Source: Ehrlichia minasensis (GTDB lineage: Bacteria > Pseudomonadota > Alphaproteobacteria > Rickettsiales > Anaplasmataceae). From it: a stretch of 64,000 nt of DNA. Every line of letters starts with the position of its first letter. Positions within the stretch are counted from its first letter, which is position 1. Location: NCBI GenBank assembly GCA_000825765.1, contig CDGH01000070.1, positions 1 to 64,000 on the forward strand, in the 5' to 3' direction. This document shows positions 48,436 to 59,013 of this stretch, in pieces. The notes under the pieces were generated by a model. The model worked only from the letters and a program-made list of their open reading frames with translations, ran no database searches and was not told where the DNA came from. The translations under genes and the position numbers were made by a program.

Positions 48436-49899
48436 TTATTTTAAAATTCTTCCTGTATGTTTTTCTATGATACTAGCTAAATTTAAGATGCCTCCTTCAT
48501 CGTAGTAGTTTCCGATTATTTGTAAGGAGAGTGGTAAATTGTTTTTTGATAGTCCTATTGGAACAGAAATTGCAGGTAGTCCTGCTAAACTTGCTGGAAC
48601 AGTGAATACATCATTTAAATACATTGTTAATGTGTCAAGTTGTTCATTTATTGCAAAGGCTTCTTTAGGTGCAGTGGGTGTTAATATATAGTCGATTTTT
48701 TTAAATGATTTAATAAAATCATTTGTGACTAGCCTTCTTATACACTGTGCCTTGTTATAATATGCATCATAATATCCTGATGATAAAGCATATGCTCCTA
48801 TTAGTATTCTTCTCTTTACTTCTGTTCCAAAATTATGTCCACGTGTTAATTGATACATTTCATTAATATCATCAGATGATACACGTGTTCCATATCTTAT
48901 GCCATCATATCTTGCAAGGTTGGAAGATGCTTCAGCAGAACATATAATGTAATATACAGGTAGTGCATAACTTGTGTGTGGTAAGCTAATTTCTATAATT
49001 TCAGCGCCTTCATCTTTTAAGTATTGAATACCTTTGGACCACATTTCTGAGATTTCAGTGTATTCTTGATGCTTACCTGATAATTCGTATTCTTTTGGGA
49101 TGCCAATACGTGTACCTTTAATTTTGTGTGTGATATTCTCAGAGAATTTAGGGACATTTATGTTAGCAGAAGTTGGATCTTGAGTATCGTATCCACAAAT
49201 TGACTGTAGCATCAGTGCAGCATCTTCTACTGTACGTGTTAATACACCTGCTTGATCAAGAGAACTGGCAAATGCTATCATACCTGATCTTGAGCATCTT
49301 CCATATGTTGGTTTTAAACCAACTATACCGCAAAATGCTGCAGGTTGACGTACTGATCCTCCTGTATCACTTCCTAAAGCTCCAGCACATAAAAAACCTG
49401 CTACAGCAGCACTTGAACCTCCTGATGATCCTCCAGGAACAACTTCTGCACCGTCTGCTCTTATCCATGGATTCTTTACGTTTCCAAAGCAGCTGTTAGA
49501 ATTTGATGATCCCATAGCAAACTCATCCATGTTTAACTTTCCTAACATTACAGCTCCATTATTGAGTAGTAATTTAGTGACAGTTGCATCATATTGAGGA
49601 ATAAAGTTTTTTAGTATATTGGAGCAAGCTGTTGTTCTAACATTTTTTGTACAAAATAAGTCTTTTATGCCTACTGGAATTCCAGTTAATGGTGTTATAT
49701 TGTCTTTTTGATGTGTAAAAATGTGGTCTGCCTTTTCTGCTGCACTTAAAGCAATTTCTGGTGTTTTGGTAACAAAAGCATTTAGCTTTTCGTTATCAAC
49801 AGCTTCAATATGGAGTTTGGTGAGTTCTACAGCAGAGAATTCTCTTTTTTTTAATTTATCATGCATTTCTGCAATGGATAGTTTTAAAATGTCTTTCAT
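48436..49899 (-). CDS. gatA: Aspartyl/glutamyl-tRNA amidotransferase subunit A
   Basis: 487 residues from the ATG at 49899 (MKDILKLSIAEMHDKL), which matches family length. A longer frame begins at 49938 but adds 13 residues not typical of GatA. The amidase catalytic triad is present: Lys in VGIKDLFCTK, the Ser in GGSSGGSSAAVAG, and the Ser in GSDTGGSVRQPAAFCG. It releases ammonia from glutamine, and GatB uses it to convert Glu-tRNA(Gln) or Asp-tRNA(Asn) to the correct amide. GatB and GatC are not in this window. It is followed closely by the YebC-family gene. Confidence 0.96.
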   Translation of the reverse strand: MKDILKLSIAEMHDKLKKREFSAVELTKLHIEAVDNEKLNAFVTKTPEIALSAAEKADHIFTHQKDNITPLTGIPVGIKDLFCTKNVRTTACSNILKNFIPQYDATVTKLLLNNGAVMLGKLNMDEFAMGSSNSNSCFGNVKNPWIRADGAEVVPGGSSGGSSAAVAGFLCAGALGSDTGGSVRQPAAFCGIVGLKPTYGRCSRSGMIAFASSLDQAGVLTRTVEDAALMLQSICGYDTQDPTSANINVPKFSENITHKIKGTRIGIPKEYELSGKHQEYTEISEMWSKGIQYLKDEGAEIIEISLPHTSYALPVYYIICSAEASSNLARYDGIRYGTRVSSDDINEMYQLTRGHNFGTEVKRRILIGAYALSSGYYDAYYNKAQCIRRLVTNDFIKSFKKIDYILTPTAPKEAFAINEQLDTLTMYLNDVFTVPASLAGLPAISVPIGLSKNNLPLSLQIIGNYYDEGGILNLASIIEKHTGRILK

Positions 49900-49938
49900 G
49901 TTTGAGTAAATGAGATAAGAGTGGGTACAAGTTACCAT

Positions 49939-50249
49939 ATTATATTTAATAAAACAATTAAATTTTTTGAAATGGCTTTAATTATGTAATACGTTGTTTT
50001 TTAGTTAAGTGTTTGTAGTTAGTAAGGTTTTCATGATTTGATAGATTGTAATTTATGATAAAAACAACTATGAAAAACTGTATTATTTAGTTATACAGTT
50101 TATAGTATAGAGATTTGCAAAATTTTTCTAAAAGTCAATTGTAATGTTCAATAAATATGGATATTTTATTAATAACGATATTAATAGTATTGACATATAT
50201 CTTGTGAAAATTATTTGTGTGAGTTGCTTTTAAAATAAGGAGAGAAAGT
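49939..50249. other. Divergent intergenic region (gatA / folC)
   Basis: 311 bases holding the promoters of both genes. The folC side ends with a strong ribosome-binding site (aaggagag) eight bases before the ATG. No other feature is seen. Confidence 0.4.
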
Positions 50250-51554
50250 ATGGTATACATGCCGCATTGGCCAAAACCTTTAGGGTTAGCACCGGCTGAT
50301 CTAGTTTCTGATATGATACCTAGTAGAATGTATAGTTTATTAAATAATTTAGGTAATCCTGAAAAGAAATTACCTCCAGTAGTGCATGTTGCTGGAACTA
50401 ATGGCAAAGGGTCAACAATATCTTTTATGCGTTACATTTTGAATTCTGCAGGTTTAAAAACTCATATTTACACTTCACCACACTTAATAGAATTTAATGA
50501 AAGAGTTGTACTTGCTGGAAACAGGATATCTGATAAATATTTATATGAAGTTTTAGAAATTTGTAGAGAAGCAAGTGCAGATATACCTGTTACTTTTTTT
50601 GAGGGTACAACTGCAGCAATATTACTTGCATTTTCAGAAATTAAGGCAGATATTGTCTTATTAGAAACAGGTGTTGGTGGACGTCTTGATGCAACAAATG
50701 TAGTGTCTCCAATATTGAATATTATTACTTCAATATCGTTAGAACATACAGAAGTATTAGGTGATACAGTTGAATTAATAGCTGGTGAAAAAGCTGGAAT
50801 AATGAAGGAGAATGTTACTTGTGTTATTGCTCCACAAGATAAAGAGTCAATAATGAATGTTTTGGAATATTATGCAATTAAAAACAATGTTCCGTTATAT
50901 CGGGGAGGTATTGATTGGTCTTGTGATAGGAAAGGTGATAAGATGCTTTTTAAAAATAATATAGAAGAATTACTTTTCCCGTTACCTTCATTGCGAGGTG
51001 AGCATCAGATAATAAATGCAGGAAATGCAATAGCTGCTTGTAGTATACTTTCTGGTAAATTTGGATATAATATAGATTATGAAAATATTGTTCAAGGTTT
51101 AACACAAGCTTATTGGCCAGCTAGATTGGAAAAGATCACAACTGGTTTCTTGTCTAAAATGATTCCTCAAGCTTGGGAGTTATTTTTAGATGGGGCTCAT
51201 AATCCCGCTGGAGCTGAAGTGTTATCACGTTGGATACAGAATAATGAATTAGGTGATTTATATATTATTTTTGGAATGACTAGAGAGAAGAATAGTGTTG
51301 AGTTCTTAAATTATTTAAAACCTTATGTGAAGTTTTTGGCTAGTGCATGTGTAAAATCTGAACCAAGGGCACAGACTGCAGAAGAGTTGTTACAAACTGC
51401 ATTGTCATTAGGGATAAAGGCAGTTGCGTCTAGAACTTTATCTGATGCAATTTCTAAAATATTGGAAGTAGGAGATCATAATAAAAAATCTACAATTTTA
51501 ATTTGTGGGTCATTGTATTTAGCTGGGGATGTTTTATTAGAAAATAATATTTAA
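50250..51554 (+). CDS. folC: Folylpolyglutamate / dihydrofolate synthase
   Basis: 434 residues. Mur-ligase-type ATP site GTNGKGST is at residues 49-56. TSPHLIEFNERV and LETGVGGRLDATNVV cover the folate-binding loops, and LDGAHNPAGAE is the C-terminal ligase signature. It adds glutamates to folates, retaining them in the cell, and in bacteria often also makes dihydrofolate from dihydropteroate. The ATG follows a strong aaggagag site. It is monocistronic. Confidence 0.95.
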   Translation: MVYMPHWPKPLGLAPADLVSDMIPSRMYSLLNNLGNPEKKLPPVVHVAGTNGKGSTISFMRYILNSAGLKTHIYTSPHLIEFNERVVLAGNRISDKYLYEVLEICREASADIPVTFFEGTTAAILLAFSEIKADIVLLETGVGGRLDATNVVSPILNIITSISLEHTEVLGDTVELIAGEKAGIMKENVTCVIAPQDKESIMNVLEYYAIKNNVPLYRGGIDWSCDRKGDKMLFKNNIEELLFPLPSLRGEHQIINAGNAIAACSILSGKFGYNIDYENIVQGLTQAYWPARLEKITTGFLSKMIPQAWELFLDGAHNPAGAEVLSRWIQNNELGDLYIIFGMTREKNSVEFLNYLKPYVKFLASACVKSEPRAQTAEELLQTALSLGIKAVASRTLSDAISKILEVGDHNKKSTILICGSLYLAGDVLLENNI

Positions 51555-52041
51555 CATCAGATGCTTAGTAAGCTTTTTTGAGAAATTTTTATATAAGACA
51601 ACTGTATTGTAATAGGTGCTATACCATGAATATTAGATTCAGCTTTAGTATATTGTTGGCTATAAGCTATGGTGATTGATAAAGTATGGAGTTTAATAGT
51701 ATGTGTTTATTATTTAGATAATATTAAACTTTTACTATACTTTCAATGATTAACATCTAACTTATCAATTATTTTCTTCACATGTTAATGCATGATCTTT
51801 CTTAACACATTTTTTAAATTTAACAGTTAGTAAGACAATTCCCTTACTATTAAAAGAAATATAAGCTTGCAAAGTATGTTATAAATCATGTAGCAATGAT
51901 AATAGTTTGGTATAGGTGAACTTTAAAATTTTTAATTTTACATATAATTTAATGTTGTGCTTTTGTTAATATGTAAATGATGTAGCATGTAGTCTATAGT
52001 TTTGTTATTATTGACTTTGATAAATATTTTACTAATCCGTA
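51555..52041. repeat. Intergenic region, left arm of an inverted repeat around hemC
   Basis: 487 bases without a gene. The segment at about 51741-51841, read on the minus strand, resembles 53024-53120 on the plus strand (gattgtcttactaa...gttaa...aaaatgtgttaagaaa). hemC therefore lies between inverted copies. Confidence 0.55.
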
Positions 52042-52938
52042 ATGAAGATAAGAGTTGGGACAAGAGGAAGTGTTTTAGCTCTAGCACAGACGCTAGAAGT
52101 TACAAATTTATTAAGTAGCTATTTCCCTGAGATGGACATTCAAGTGGTAGAAATTAAGACTTCTGGGGATATAAATAATAAAGTTCCAATAAATACTATA
52201 GGTGGAAAAGGATTATTCATAAAAGAAATAGAAGAAGCATTATTAATAGGTGAAGTAGATTTAGCTGTGCATTCAGTAAAGGATATACCAGCTTTTTATT
52301 GTGATGGATTAGTTATTCCTTGTATATTGAAACGTAGTAGTCCATATGATGTTTTTGTATCTTCTAAATATCAAGATATAAAATCACTGCCTCTTAATGC
52401 AACTGTAGGTACATCTTCTATAAGAAGAAAAGTACAATTAAATTATCTTCGGCCAGATCTTCAAGTAATACCTATTAGGGGTAATATAGATACTAGAATA
52501 CTAAAGTCTAATATTGGTGAATTTGATGGGATAGTGTTAGCAGAAGCTGGATTAATCAGAATAAATAAATGCAATGTCATAAAAGAAATTTTGGATAGTA
52601 AAGTAATGTTAAGTGCAGTAGGGCAAGGTGCAATTTGTGTACAATGTAGAGTTGATGATTATAATATAATCAATAAAATAAAAGTTTTGAATTGTCATAA
52701 GTCTTATGTTTGTGTAATGGCTGAGAGGAGTTTTTTGAAGACAATAAATGGTTCTTGTGATACACCATTAGCAGCACTTGCTCAGTATGTTAATAGCGAC
52801 ACAATTTATATGTCTTGTATGCTTTCAAATGAAAAAAAAATAGCGTTTTCAGATTGTTATTTTGAAGAGTGTAATGCAGAAAAATCAGGTATTGATGTAG
52901 GAAAGAAACTAATCAATGAATTATATGGTAATTGTTGA
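52042..52938 (+). CDS. hemC: Porphobilinogen deaminase (hydroxymethylbilane synthase)
   Basis: 298 residues, normal length. It polymerises four porphobilinogen units into hydroxymethylbilane for haem. RVGTRGSVLALAQT opens the protein. GGKGLFIKEIEEALL and DLAVHSVKDIPA (catalytic Asp in VHSxKD) are conserved, as is TSSIRRKVQLNYLRPDLQVIPIRGNIDTR. The cofactor-attachment cysteine is Cys239 in NGSCDTPLAA. It is monocistronic and flanked by repeat-containing gaps. Confidence 0.96.
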   Translation: MKIRVGTRGSVLALAQTLEVTNLLSSYFPEMDIQVVEIKTSGDINNKVPINTIGGKGLFIKEIEEALLIGEVDLAVHSVKDIPAFYCDGLVIPCILKRSSPYDVFVSSKYQDIKSLPLNATVGTSSIRRKVQLNYLRPDLQVIPIRGNIDTRILKSNIGEFDGIVLAEAGLIRINKCNVIKEILDSKVMLSAVGQGAICVQCRVDDYNIINKIKVLNCHKSYVCVMAERSFLKTINGSCDTPLAALAQYVNSDTIYMSCMLSNEKKIAFSDCYFEECNAEKSGIDVGKKLINELYGNC

Positions 52939-53866
52939 ATATAATTCAAGTTTATTTATATGAAACAATAGTTGTTGATGTGTGATTTACACTTTGTAAG
53001 TTTATCTGTTTTCAATAGAAAAGAGATTGTCTTACTAATTGTTAATAAAAAAAAATGTGTTAAGAAAAATCAGATATTAAAATAGAAATAAGCTAATTAA
53101 TAATAGTATAGTCATTACTAGGTATATAATTTAAAAGTTTATTATATTAAACTGTTGTTGTTAATTATATATTTTCATAGACAATAGATTATCTATCTTA
53201 GTTGTAAGTTAGAAAAATGTAGTTAAGGAAAATTATGCATTGATATATAAAATAAACTGATTAGATGATAACTATGTCATATATTTAATTTTTATAAAGA
53301 AGTTAGTTATTCTATTAATTAATTAATATTACAGTATGTGGTAGGTGTAAGTTTAGTATTGAGCATGATTTTTTTAATATATGTGAGTAGATTAGTTATT
53401 ATTACATCATAGTATATAATCATTGTGGAGTGTGTTAGTTGGTTATTACATATAATATGATAAGCTGTATTGATTATTATAAAAAGTATTATCTATAGAA
53501 CAATCCTAAACATATGTGTAATAATTATATGTTTTTTAAATAAATTTGTAAGTTATAATCTAATACTTCTATGATAAATCTGGTATTATTCATTGTGTCA
53601 AGTTGACTTGTCAGTTAGTATGTTAAGAAGTATATAAATAATAACTATATAGTTAAAGATTGATATTATTATAAGAGCTACTTAATTGTTTTAAAAGTTA
53701 GTACAGTCTTGATTTTTTTCATATCCCTATATTTTAAATTAATAAAATGATAGACGTGTTTTATCATATAACTTAATACTTTAGCAATTCTTATATATCA
53801 TAACTTTATAGTTGTAGGACATGTAATTGTCAATATGAAGTGTGTGTATATTTATAATTGTTAGAT
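52939..53866. repeat. Intergenic region with degenerate repeats
   Basis: About 0.9 kb, no gene. The segment at 53024-53120 is the right arm of the inverted repeat around hemC. A further direct, diverged copy lies at about 53205-53295 (aaaatgta-gttaaggaaaat ... actatgtcat), giving a spacing near 168 bases. Confidence 0.55.
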
Positions 53867-55588
53867 ATGTTAAATAATTCAGGTTTAAAATCAAAGAAAG
53901 AAAGAAATGATATTTTATGTTCTAAGTTGGCAGGTGTTCCAGGACTACAGGTAAAAGAAATTATTCAAATGAGTGAATTGGGTATTGGGGATACGATAGT
54001 AGTACGTCCTTCTAGATATTCTAACCCATTTTGTGTACCAAGTTTTTTGTTTAAAAATGGCACCAAATCTTTAGTTTGTGTAAAGTGTAGATTACCAAGT
54101 AATGTTATCATTGCGGATCCAGAGTTGAATGCTTTAATAGGTGTAACTAGGTTGAGTAGTGTATGGAAGCGCATGGTGGAATTTAGCGCATACATGTTAG
54201 TTGATGAAAGTCAAATGTCGCACCTGCATAATGTTGTAGTATCGAATGGAGAGTTTTGTCCTTTGAATGGTAAACTTGGTAATATGCTTTGTAATTATGG
54301 TGACGTCATATTATCAAGGCAAGGATGTTATAAAACAGCGCATGAAGAAGCAGAAGATTTGGTAAATATTGCAGGTTTAAAAGCAAATTTTATATTGCCA
54401 TTTGACAGTGACGCTAAAGAATTTGAGCTACCTAGATATGATGAACCTGGTGAAAATGAATTTGGATACAAATATGAAAAATGTAGGTTGCCTAAACCTG
54501 AGTATAATACACCTGCTTTAGGATTAGAGGAAGATCTTTTGATGGAAGTGCAACGAGATAGTAGTGGTTGTATTCCAATGTGTAGAAAAGAAAAAGAGCT
54601 ACGTTTAGTAAGTAGCAAAGAATTATCTAATAAAAAATATATCTCAGATTTAATTTGTGATGTGAGATTTGCACAAGATTTAGAAGTAATGAGAGAATAT
54701 AATAATGATTTATGTAAAACACTATCATTACTTAAAACTGTAAGATTAGACTCAGTTTATCAAATAGGTAATACTGGTCCTAATAACAGAATGCAAATAC
54801 TTGTCAGTAAATCTCATAAAGATAGACCATTACCTATTACATATAATACTGGAGCTGGGTGTTTATTTTTACTAAATTGTAGAATATCAACTAGAGTTGT
54901 AGAAAACAATGAACCTTTAGCTAGTTTGGTTGGTAATGCTCTTAAAAGAGCAAAAAATGGATATATAAAAGTAAGCATGTACGTTTTTGTTGAAGATGAG
55001 AAAAAAGATGAGTTTGTTGAACAAATATTTGGTAATGCTTCTAGTACATGTTGTGATATGCTGTCAAGTAGAACATGTAATTTGCAGATGTCAGTGGTTA
55101 CGTGTTATGGTACGTTAGTATTATCTAGAATGCATTGTGGACCTTATGATGAGTTTTTTAATGAACAAGAGTACTTGAAAAATCTTTCAGGTTTATATCC
55201 AGATTTTTTATTAGAAAAAGAACAAAGAAGTAGTGTTTGTTGTCCATGCATTCCAAGGCATAAAAAAGAGAAAAAGCCAGTTTTATTATGTAATCCAAGA
55301 TTAGAAAGTTATGCACAGCATCTAAAAGATTTAGACTATGATGTGGAAAATGCACAAACACCACTGCGGAGAAATGTGCGATTACCTTCAGTATCAGATG
55401 ATGGAAATAATATATCACGCTTAGAGCGTATGTGTAATTTATCACATTTAAGTGGAGGTGTACAAAATATATTAGATGCTGTGAATAGTGATTCAGATGT
55501 ATTGCCATCACCATGTTTGAGAGAAGTGTCATCATTAGTAGGATGTGCTAATACTTCTAGTGGTGTAGTGCGTAGTAATACTAAGTAA
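53867..55588 (+). CDS. Unrecognised protein with two copies of a lineage-specific domain
   Basis: 573 residues from the ATG at 53867. A TTG three codons earlier is less likely. No signal peptide or clear membrane helix. Two related domains are visible: one at about 12-180 (VCVKCRLPS, SAYMLVDES, YGDVILSR, EEAEDLVNIAGLKANF) and one at about 265-440 (FLLNCRIS, YIKVSMYVFVEDE, YGTLVLSRMHCGPYDEFF, LKNLSGLYPDFL). The second domain recurs in the genes at 56950 and 59014. After it comes a cysteine cluster (CCPCIPRHKKEKK, about 457-469) and a polar tail. No known family or catalytic motif. Likely an effector or surface factor, by inference only. Confidence 0.7.
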   Translation: MLNNSGLKSKKERNDILCSKLAGVPGLQVKEIIQMSELGIGDTIVVRPSRYSNPFCVPSFLFKNGTKSLVCVKCRLPSNVIIADPELNALIGVTRLSSVWKRMVEFSAYMLVDESQMSHLHNVVVSNGEFCPLNGKLGNMLCNYGDVILSRQGCYKTAHEEAEDLVNIAGLKANFILPFDSDAKEFELPRYDEPGENEFGYKYEKCRLPKPEYNTPALGLEEDLLMEVQRDSSGCIPMCRKEKELRLVSSKELSNKKYISDLICDVRFAQDLEVMREYNNDLCKTLSLLKTVRLDSVYQIGNTGPNNRMQILVSKSHKDRPLPITYNTGAGCLFLLNCRISTRVVENNEPLASLVGNALKRAKNGYIKVSMYVFVEDEKKDEFVEQIFGNASSTCCDMLSSRTCNLQMSVVTCYGTLVLSRMHCGPYDEFFNEQEYLKNLSGLYPDFLLEKEQRSSVCCPCIPRHKKEKKPVLLCNPRLESYAQHLKDLDYDVENAQTPLRRNVRLPSVSDDGNNISRLERMCNLSHLSGGVQNILDAVNSDSDVLPSPCLREVSSLVGCANTSSGVVRSNTK

Positions 55589-56949
55589 TTAATCTAGAAT
55601 TTTTTAAGAAAAAGTTTAAACATTTGTATAAGTGCATCTTTAACTCTATTATGAGATATTGCAACAATAACTTCTATATTGATTATTGTATCTGATGTTG
55701 TGTTACTAATTTAGAGTAATTAATACATTTGGTAAATATATTGTAGAAGTTTTGTAAGTTTTATATTTTGAGAGTTAGAAAATGTCAAAACTTCAGTATT
55801 TCATATGTATAACTGTGCAGTATATATTTAGGTGTATGAAAAAGAGTAATGTCAGGTAGTTTATTTATAAGAGTAGTCTGTAAGAATTTTACTGTGTGAG
55901 TAAGTACAAATGATTAAGTAAAACTTAAAATTTAATGATGTTATGCAAATATTGTCTAATGCTAATAATTGATGCATTTAATTGTGAGACTTCGTCAGAG
56001 TTTTGTGAGCTTTATGTTTTAAGAGTTAGAAAATGTCAAAACTTCAGTATTTCATATGTATAACTGTGCAGTATATATTTAGGTGTGTGAAAAAGAGTAA
56101 TGTCAGGTAGTTTATTTATAAGAGTAGTCTGTAAGAATTTTACTGTGTGAGTAAGTACAAATGATTAAGTAAAACTTAAAATTTAATGATGTTATGCAAA
56201 TATTGTCTAATGCTAATAATTGATGCATTTAATTGTGAGACTTCGTCAAAGTTTTGTGAGCTTTATGTTTTAAAAGTTAGAAAATGTCAAAACTTCAGTG
56301 TTTCATATATATGAATGTACATCTATGTTTGAATACATGATTTAAAAGCATAGTATCGGTTGGTTTGCTTGATTATAGTGTTTTTGAGGTTCTATAAATT
56401 AGTGTAAGTAATGAGTTGTATATTTGGTGTATTCTAAGGATAGTCTGATGTAATAATTTGTAGTTATGAATACTCTCTAAAATTTTGTGAACTTTAGTGT
56501 AAATCTTACATTGCTGACATGTACAGTATATATTCTTGTAATTATTACTTATGTTTCTTAGACTGTGCTGTTGATTTACTTGGTAATAATGTGTATAGAA
56601 TTTCATCGCATTTGTGAGTGTGTATTAAGGAGTACATGCGTACAGTTATTACTTACATTGCACTTGTTATTCAAGTTTGAGATTGTTGTTGATTGGTATA
56701 TAAATGTTTTATTATCTTGTATGAAGTAATATTGGATTTTACATTAGTGAAATCTGTGGTCATGAAAATAGTAATCTTATAGTTGAGCTGTATGGTAGTG
56801 ACTTATATTGTATTGGTGCTTATGGAATAGTAGAAGTTCAGGATTAAGAGTAAATGTATGTATTTTCAAAAGAAAACAAAATATGTAGTATTATATAATA
56901 AGATAGTAAAATATATAGTAAAAGTGTTATTAAATAATGGTAATTTTGT
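55589..56949. other. Intergenic region containing a long tandem repeat
   Basis: 1.36 kb without a convincing gene. The 251-bp tandem array is annotated separately. Downstream of it (about 56350-56520) faint echoes of the unit remain (for example aaaattttgtgaacttta), suggesting an older decayed copy. Confidence 0.5.
55745..56316 (+). repeat. 251-bp tandem repeat, about 2.3 copies
   Basis: The phrase gttagaaaatgtcaaaactt recurs at exact 251-base spacing (near 55774, 56025 and 56276). Copies one and two are nearly identical over the full unit. The third is partial and slightly diverged. The unit contains no reading frame of note. It lies between two members of the same paralogous gene family. 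Confidence 0.93.
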
Positions 56950-57624
56950 ATGTTAAGTAATGAGTATTTGAAGAAGAGAAGAGCACACAATAATCAGTTA
57001 TGTGAGATCTTAGAAGGTCTTGATACCATGGATTTAAAGGCAGCTTATCCAATAGGTGTTATGGGAAATGATGGCAAAATGAAAGTACAGGTTACTAGCA
57101 GTCATCAAGATAAAAAATTACCTCTTGCAGGGGGAGTGGGGAATACATTATTTTTATTGAAGTGTAGGTTGCCGTATTCTACAGTAGAAGACAATGAAAA
57201 GTTGCAGCAATTAATTGGCGGTAGGCATCGTTATTTGGCTGATTATGTTAAGTTACATATGTACTTTTTAGTAGAAGACAGCAAAGTTGAAGATTTTTTG
57301 CTACGTGCGTCATTAAATTTGTCTAGTAGTGTACCATATTTTTCAAATTTTGGTAATTATGGTCATTTCATATTAGCTAGACCACGTGGAGGTACATATG
57401 ATGATGTTTTTGATGAAGCGAGAGATTTAAAAGAAGTTGCAGGACTTGATGCAGATTTTATGACAGAATTAGAATTTCAGAATTATATGCACATGCAATC
57501 ATCTTCTAGTGCGGTGGGAGGTGGCTCTGTAGGGAGTGCTGACGAGTTAGCACTTCAAGTAATGACAGAATTAATGGGTATTTCCATTACAGGTATTGAA
57601 AGTGTGTTTCCTGATATTAGTTAA
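56950..57624 (+). CDS. Unrecognised single-domain member of the lineage-specific family
   Basis: 224 residues. Essentially one copy of the shared domain: AYPIGVMGNDGKMKVQVTSSHQDKKLP, FLLKCRLPYSTVEDNEKLQQLIG, YVKLHMYFLVEDSKVEDFL, YGHFILARPRGGTYDDVF and ARDLKEVAGLDADF in order over residues 30-180. A short Ser/Gly-rich linker and a C-terminal helix follow. It lacks the cysteine cluster of its two relatives. No signal peptide, membrane segment or enzyme motif. Start MLSNEYL corresponds to MLCNQYL in the gene at 59014. Confidence 0.7.
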   Translation: MLSNEYLKKRRAHNNQLCEILEGLDTMDLKAAYPIGVMGNDGKMKVQVTSSHQDKKLPLAGGVGNTLFLLKCRLPYSTVEDNEKLQQLIGGRHRYLADYVKLHMYFLVEDSKVEDFLLRASLNLSSSVPYFSNFGNYGHFILARPRGGTYDDVFDEARDLKEVAGLDADFMTELEFQNYMHMQSSSSAVGGGSVGSADELALQVMTELMGISITGIESVFPDIS

Positions 57625-57985
57625 TATATAAAAGTTGTAATATAGTGTAAGTTGTTTGTTATTTTTTTAGTAATTAATTTTTATTTTTATATAGGTACAC
57701 TATGGCAGTTTTTTCTAAGATCTTGTAGCTATGTAATGTTTGTACATTTGCTTTAATTATTTTAAGATGTGTAAGCTGTATATTAATGAATTACTAATGC
57801 GGTAGTTATAACATGTTTTATGTTGAAGATCATTAGTTGTTATAATAAACACATATTTGTCAATAGAGTATTATATTTTTTGTTCAAGTTTATGATTGTG
57901 TAAAATTCTCTAATCATAGTAAGTACATTTTTTATATATTTGATAATAAGAGTTTAGATAATGAGTGAGTGGGAAAAATAATTTA
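57625..57985. other. Intergenic region, no gene seen
   Basis: About 360 bases of AT-rich sequence before the remnant at 57990. Nothing recognised. Confidence 0.35.
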
Positions 57986-57989
57986 TATG

Positions 57990-58190
57990 TTTTATATAAC
58001 ACGTATTACTAATTTGAAAGAAAGAAGTGTACATAATGGATAGTAATAGTTATCAAGGAAGGTTGATTATACGTTCTACTAAAACGCATAAGAATGGTAA
58101 ATTACACATTAAGAATAAAACGAATAACGTGTTTTTGTTGGAGCATCAGTGATTAACTGTTTAAAAGATCCATTATTTATATTGTAAGTT
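57990..58190 (+). pseudogene. Decayed remnant of the lineage-specific family
   Basis: Fragments in register with the family appear in different frames. TNLKERSVHNG (about 58009-58041) resembles the N-terminal YLKKRRAHNN of the upstream gene. The 38-codon frame at 58036-58152 contains RLIIRSTKTHKNGKLHI...NNVFLLEH, matching MQILVSKSHKDRPLPI...GCLFLLNC. After a stop and shift, VINCLKDPLFIL may continue the fit. The segment between the first two pieces is missing. Alternatively the 38-codon frame is an independent small gene, but the alignment argues for a remnant. Confidence 0.5.
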
Positions 58191-59013
58191 TTCTTTAAAA
58201 TAAAATTACTTAGTGTAAAGGTAAAGATGAAGCTTAATATTAGATAAAGTGAAGTTAATGAGTAAAATGTTATAGTAGCTGCATATAAAGTGTATAAATC
58301 ATGATAGTAGTATAAATGTTATCTATGCAAGTGTGTGGATGTGTTGGTGGTATATTATTTAATGAATATTTATGTTTATTACAAGTTGTAAATCTAAAGT
58401 AAGATTTTGTTAGTGGGAATTATGCTGTAGTTTCTTCTTGATATGAAGCATGAAAGACGAAGAATGTGGCAACATAATATGTATAGTATGTAGAATTATA
58501 TAACGTAATATTCAGTCTGTACCCAATTACTTGTATCAGATTTAGTAGAATTGAAGAAAGATTACTACAGTATTAAAAACACTATTGATTGGGATAAGTT
58601 ATCAAAGTCAATGATTAAAAAAAATTAATAAATTAGCGTTAAAATTAGTAGTGAGTTTATTGTATAGAACTTGAAGTTCTATATATTTATGCTTTGTATA
58701 ATGTACAACTTTTATGATACTATATAAACTTATTATGTTATATGAGTGATGCTGTAGTTTGAAAATAGTTATATTTGTTTATTCTGAGTTTGAATTTTAG
58801 TCTATGGAAATTTTTTATGATGTTGTGTAAGTATTCATGTAAATCTTGAATTAAAAAGTTTGATGTATTAAATCATAGATATCTTTTGTATATTTATTAA
58901 TTAGTGTTGTTTAATTAATACTTTAGCTTAAAATTTTAACACTATAATGCTATACCTTGAAAAATCTCTTTATTGTTTATGAAAGGAAAGTGTAGTAATT
59001 TATTGTGTAGTAT
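58191..59013. other. Intergenic region, no gene seen
   Basis: About 820 bases. No coding frame or repeat is recognised. A gaaaggaaag sequence lies about 30 bases before the next ATG, too far to act as its ribosome site. Confidence 0.35.

Noticed and set aside
55158-55535. 125-residue minus-strand open frame
   Set aside because: Antisense to the conserved paralogous domain and tail of the gene at 53867, with no supporting features.
56373-56606. 77-residue minus-strand open frame
   Set aside because: Falls in a decayed part of the 251-bp repeat region. It is rich in His, Tyr and Asn as expected from random AT-rich DNA, with no start signal.
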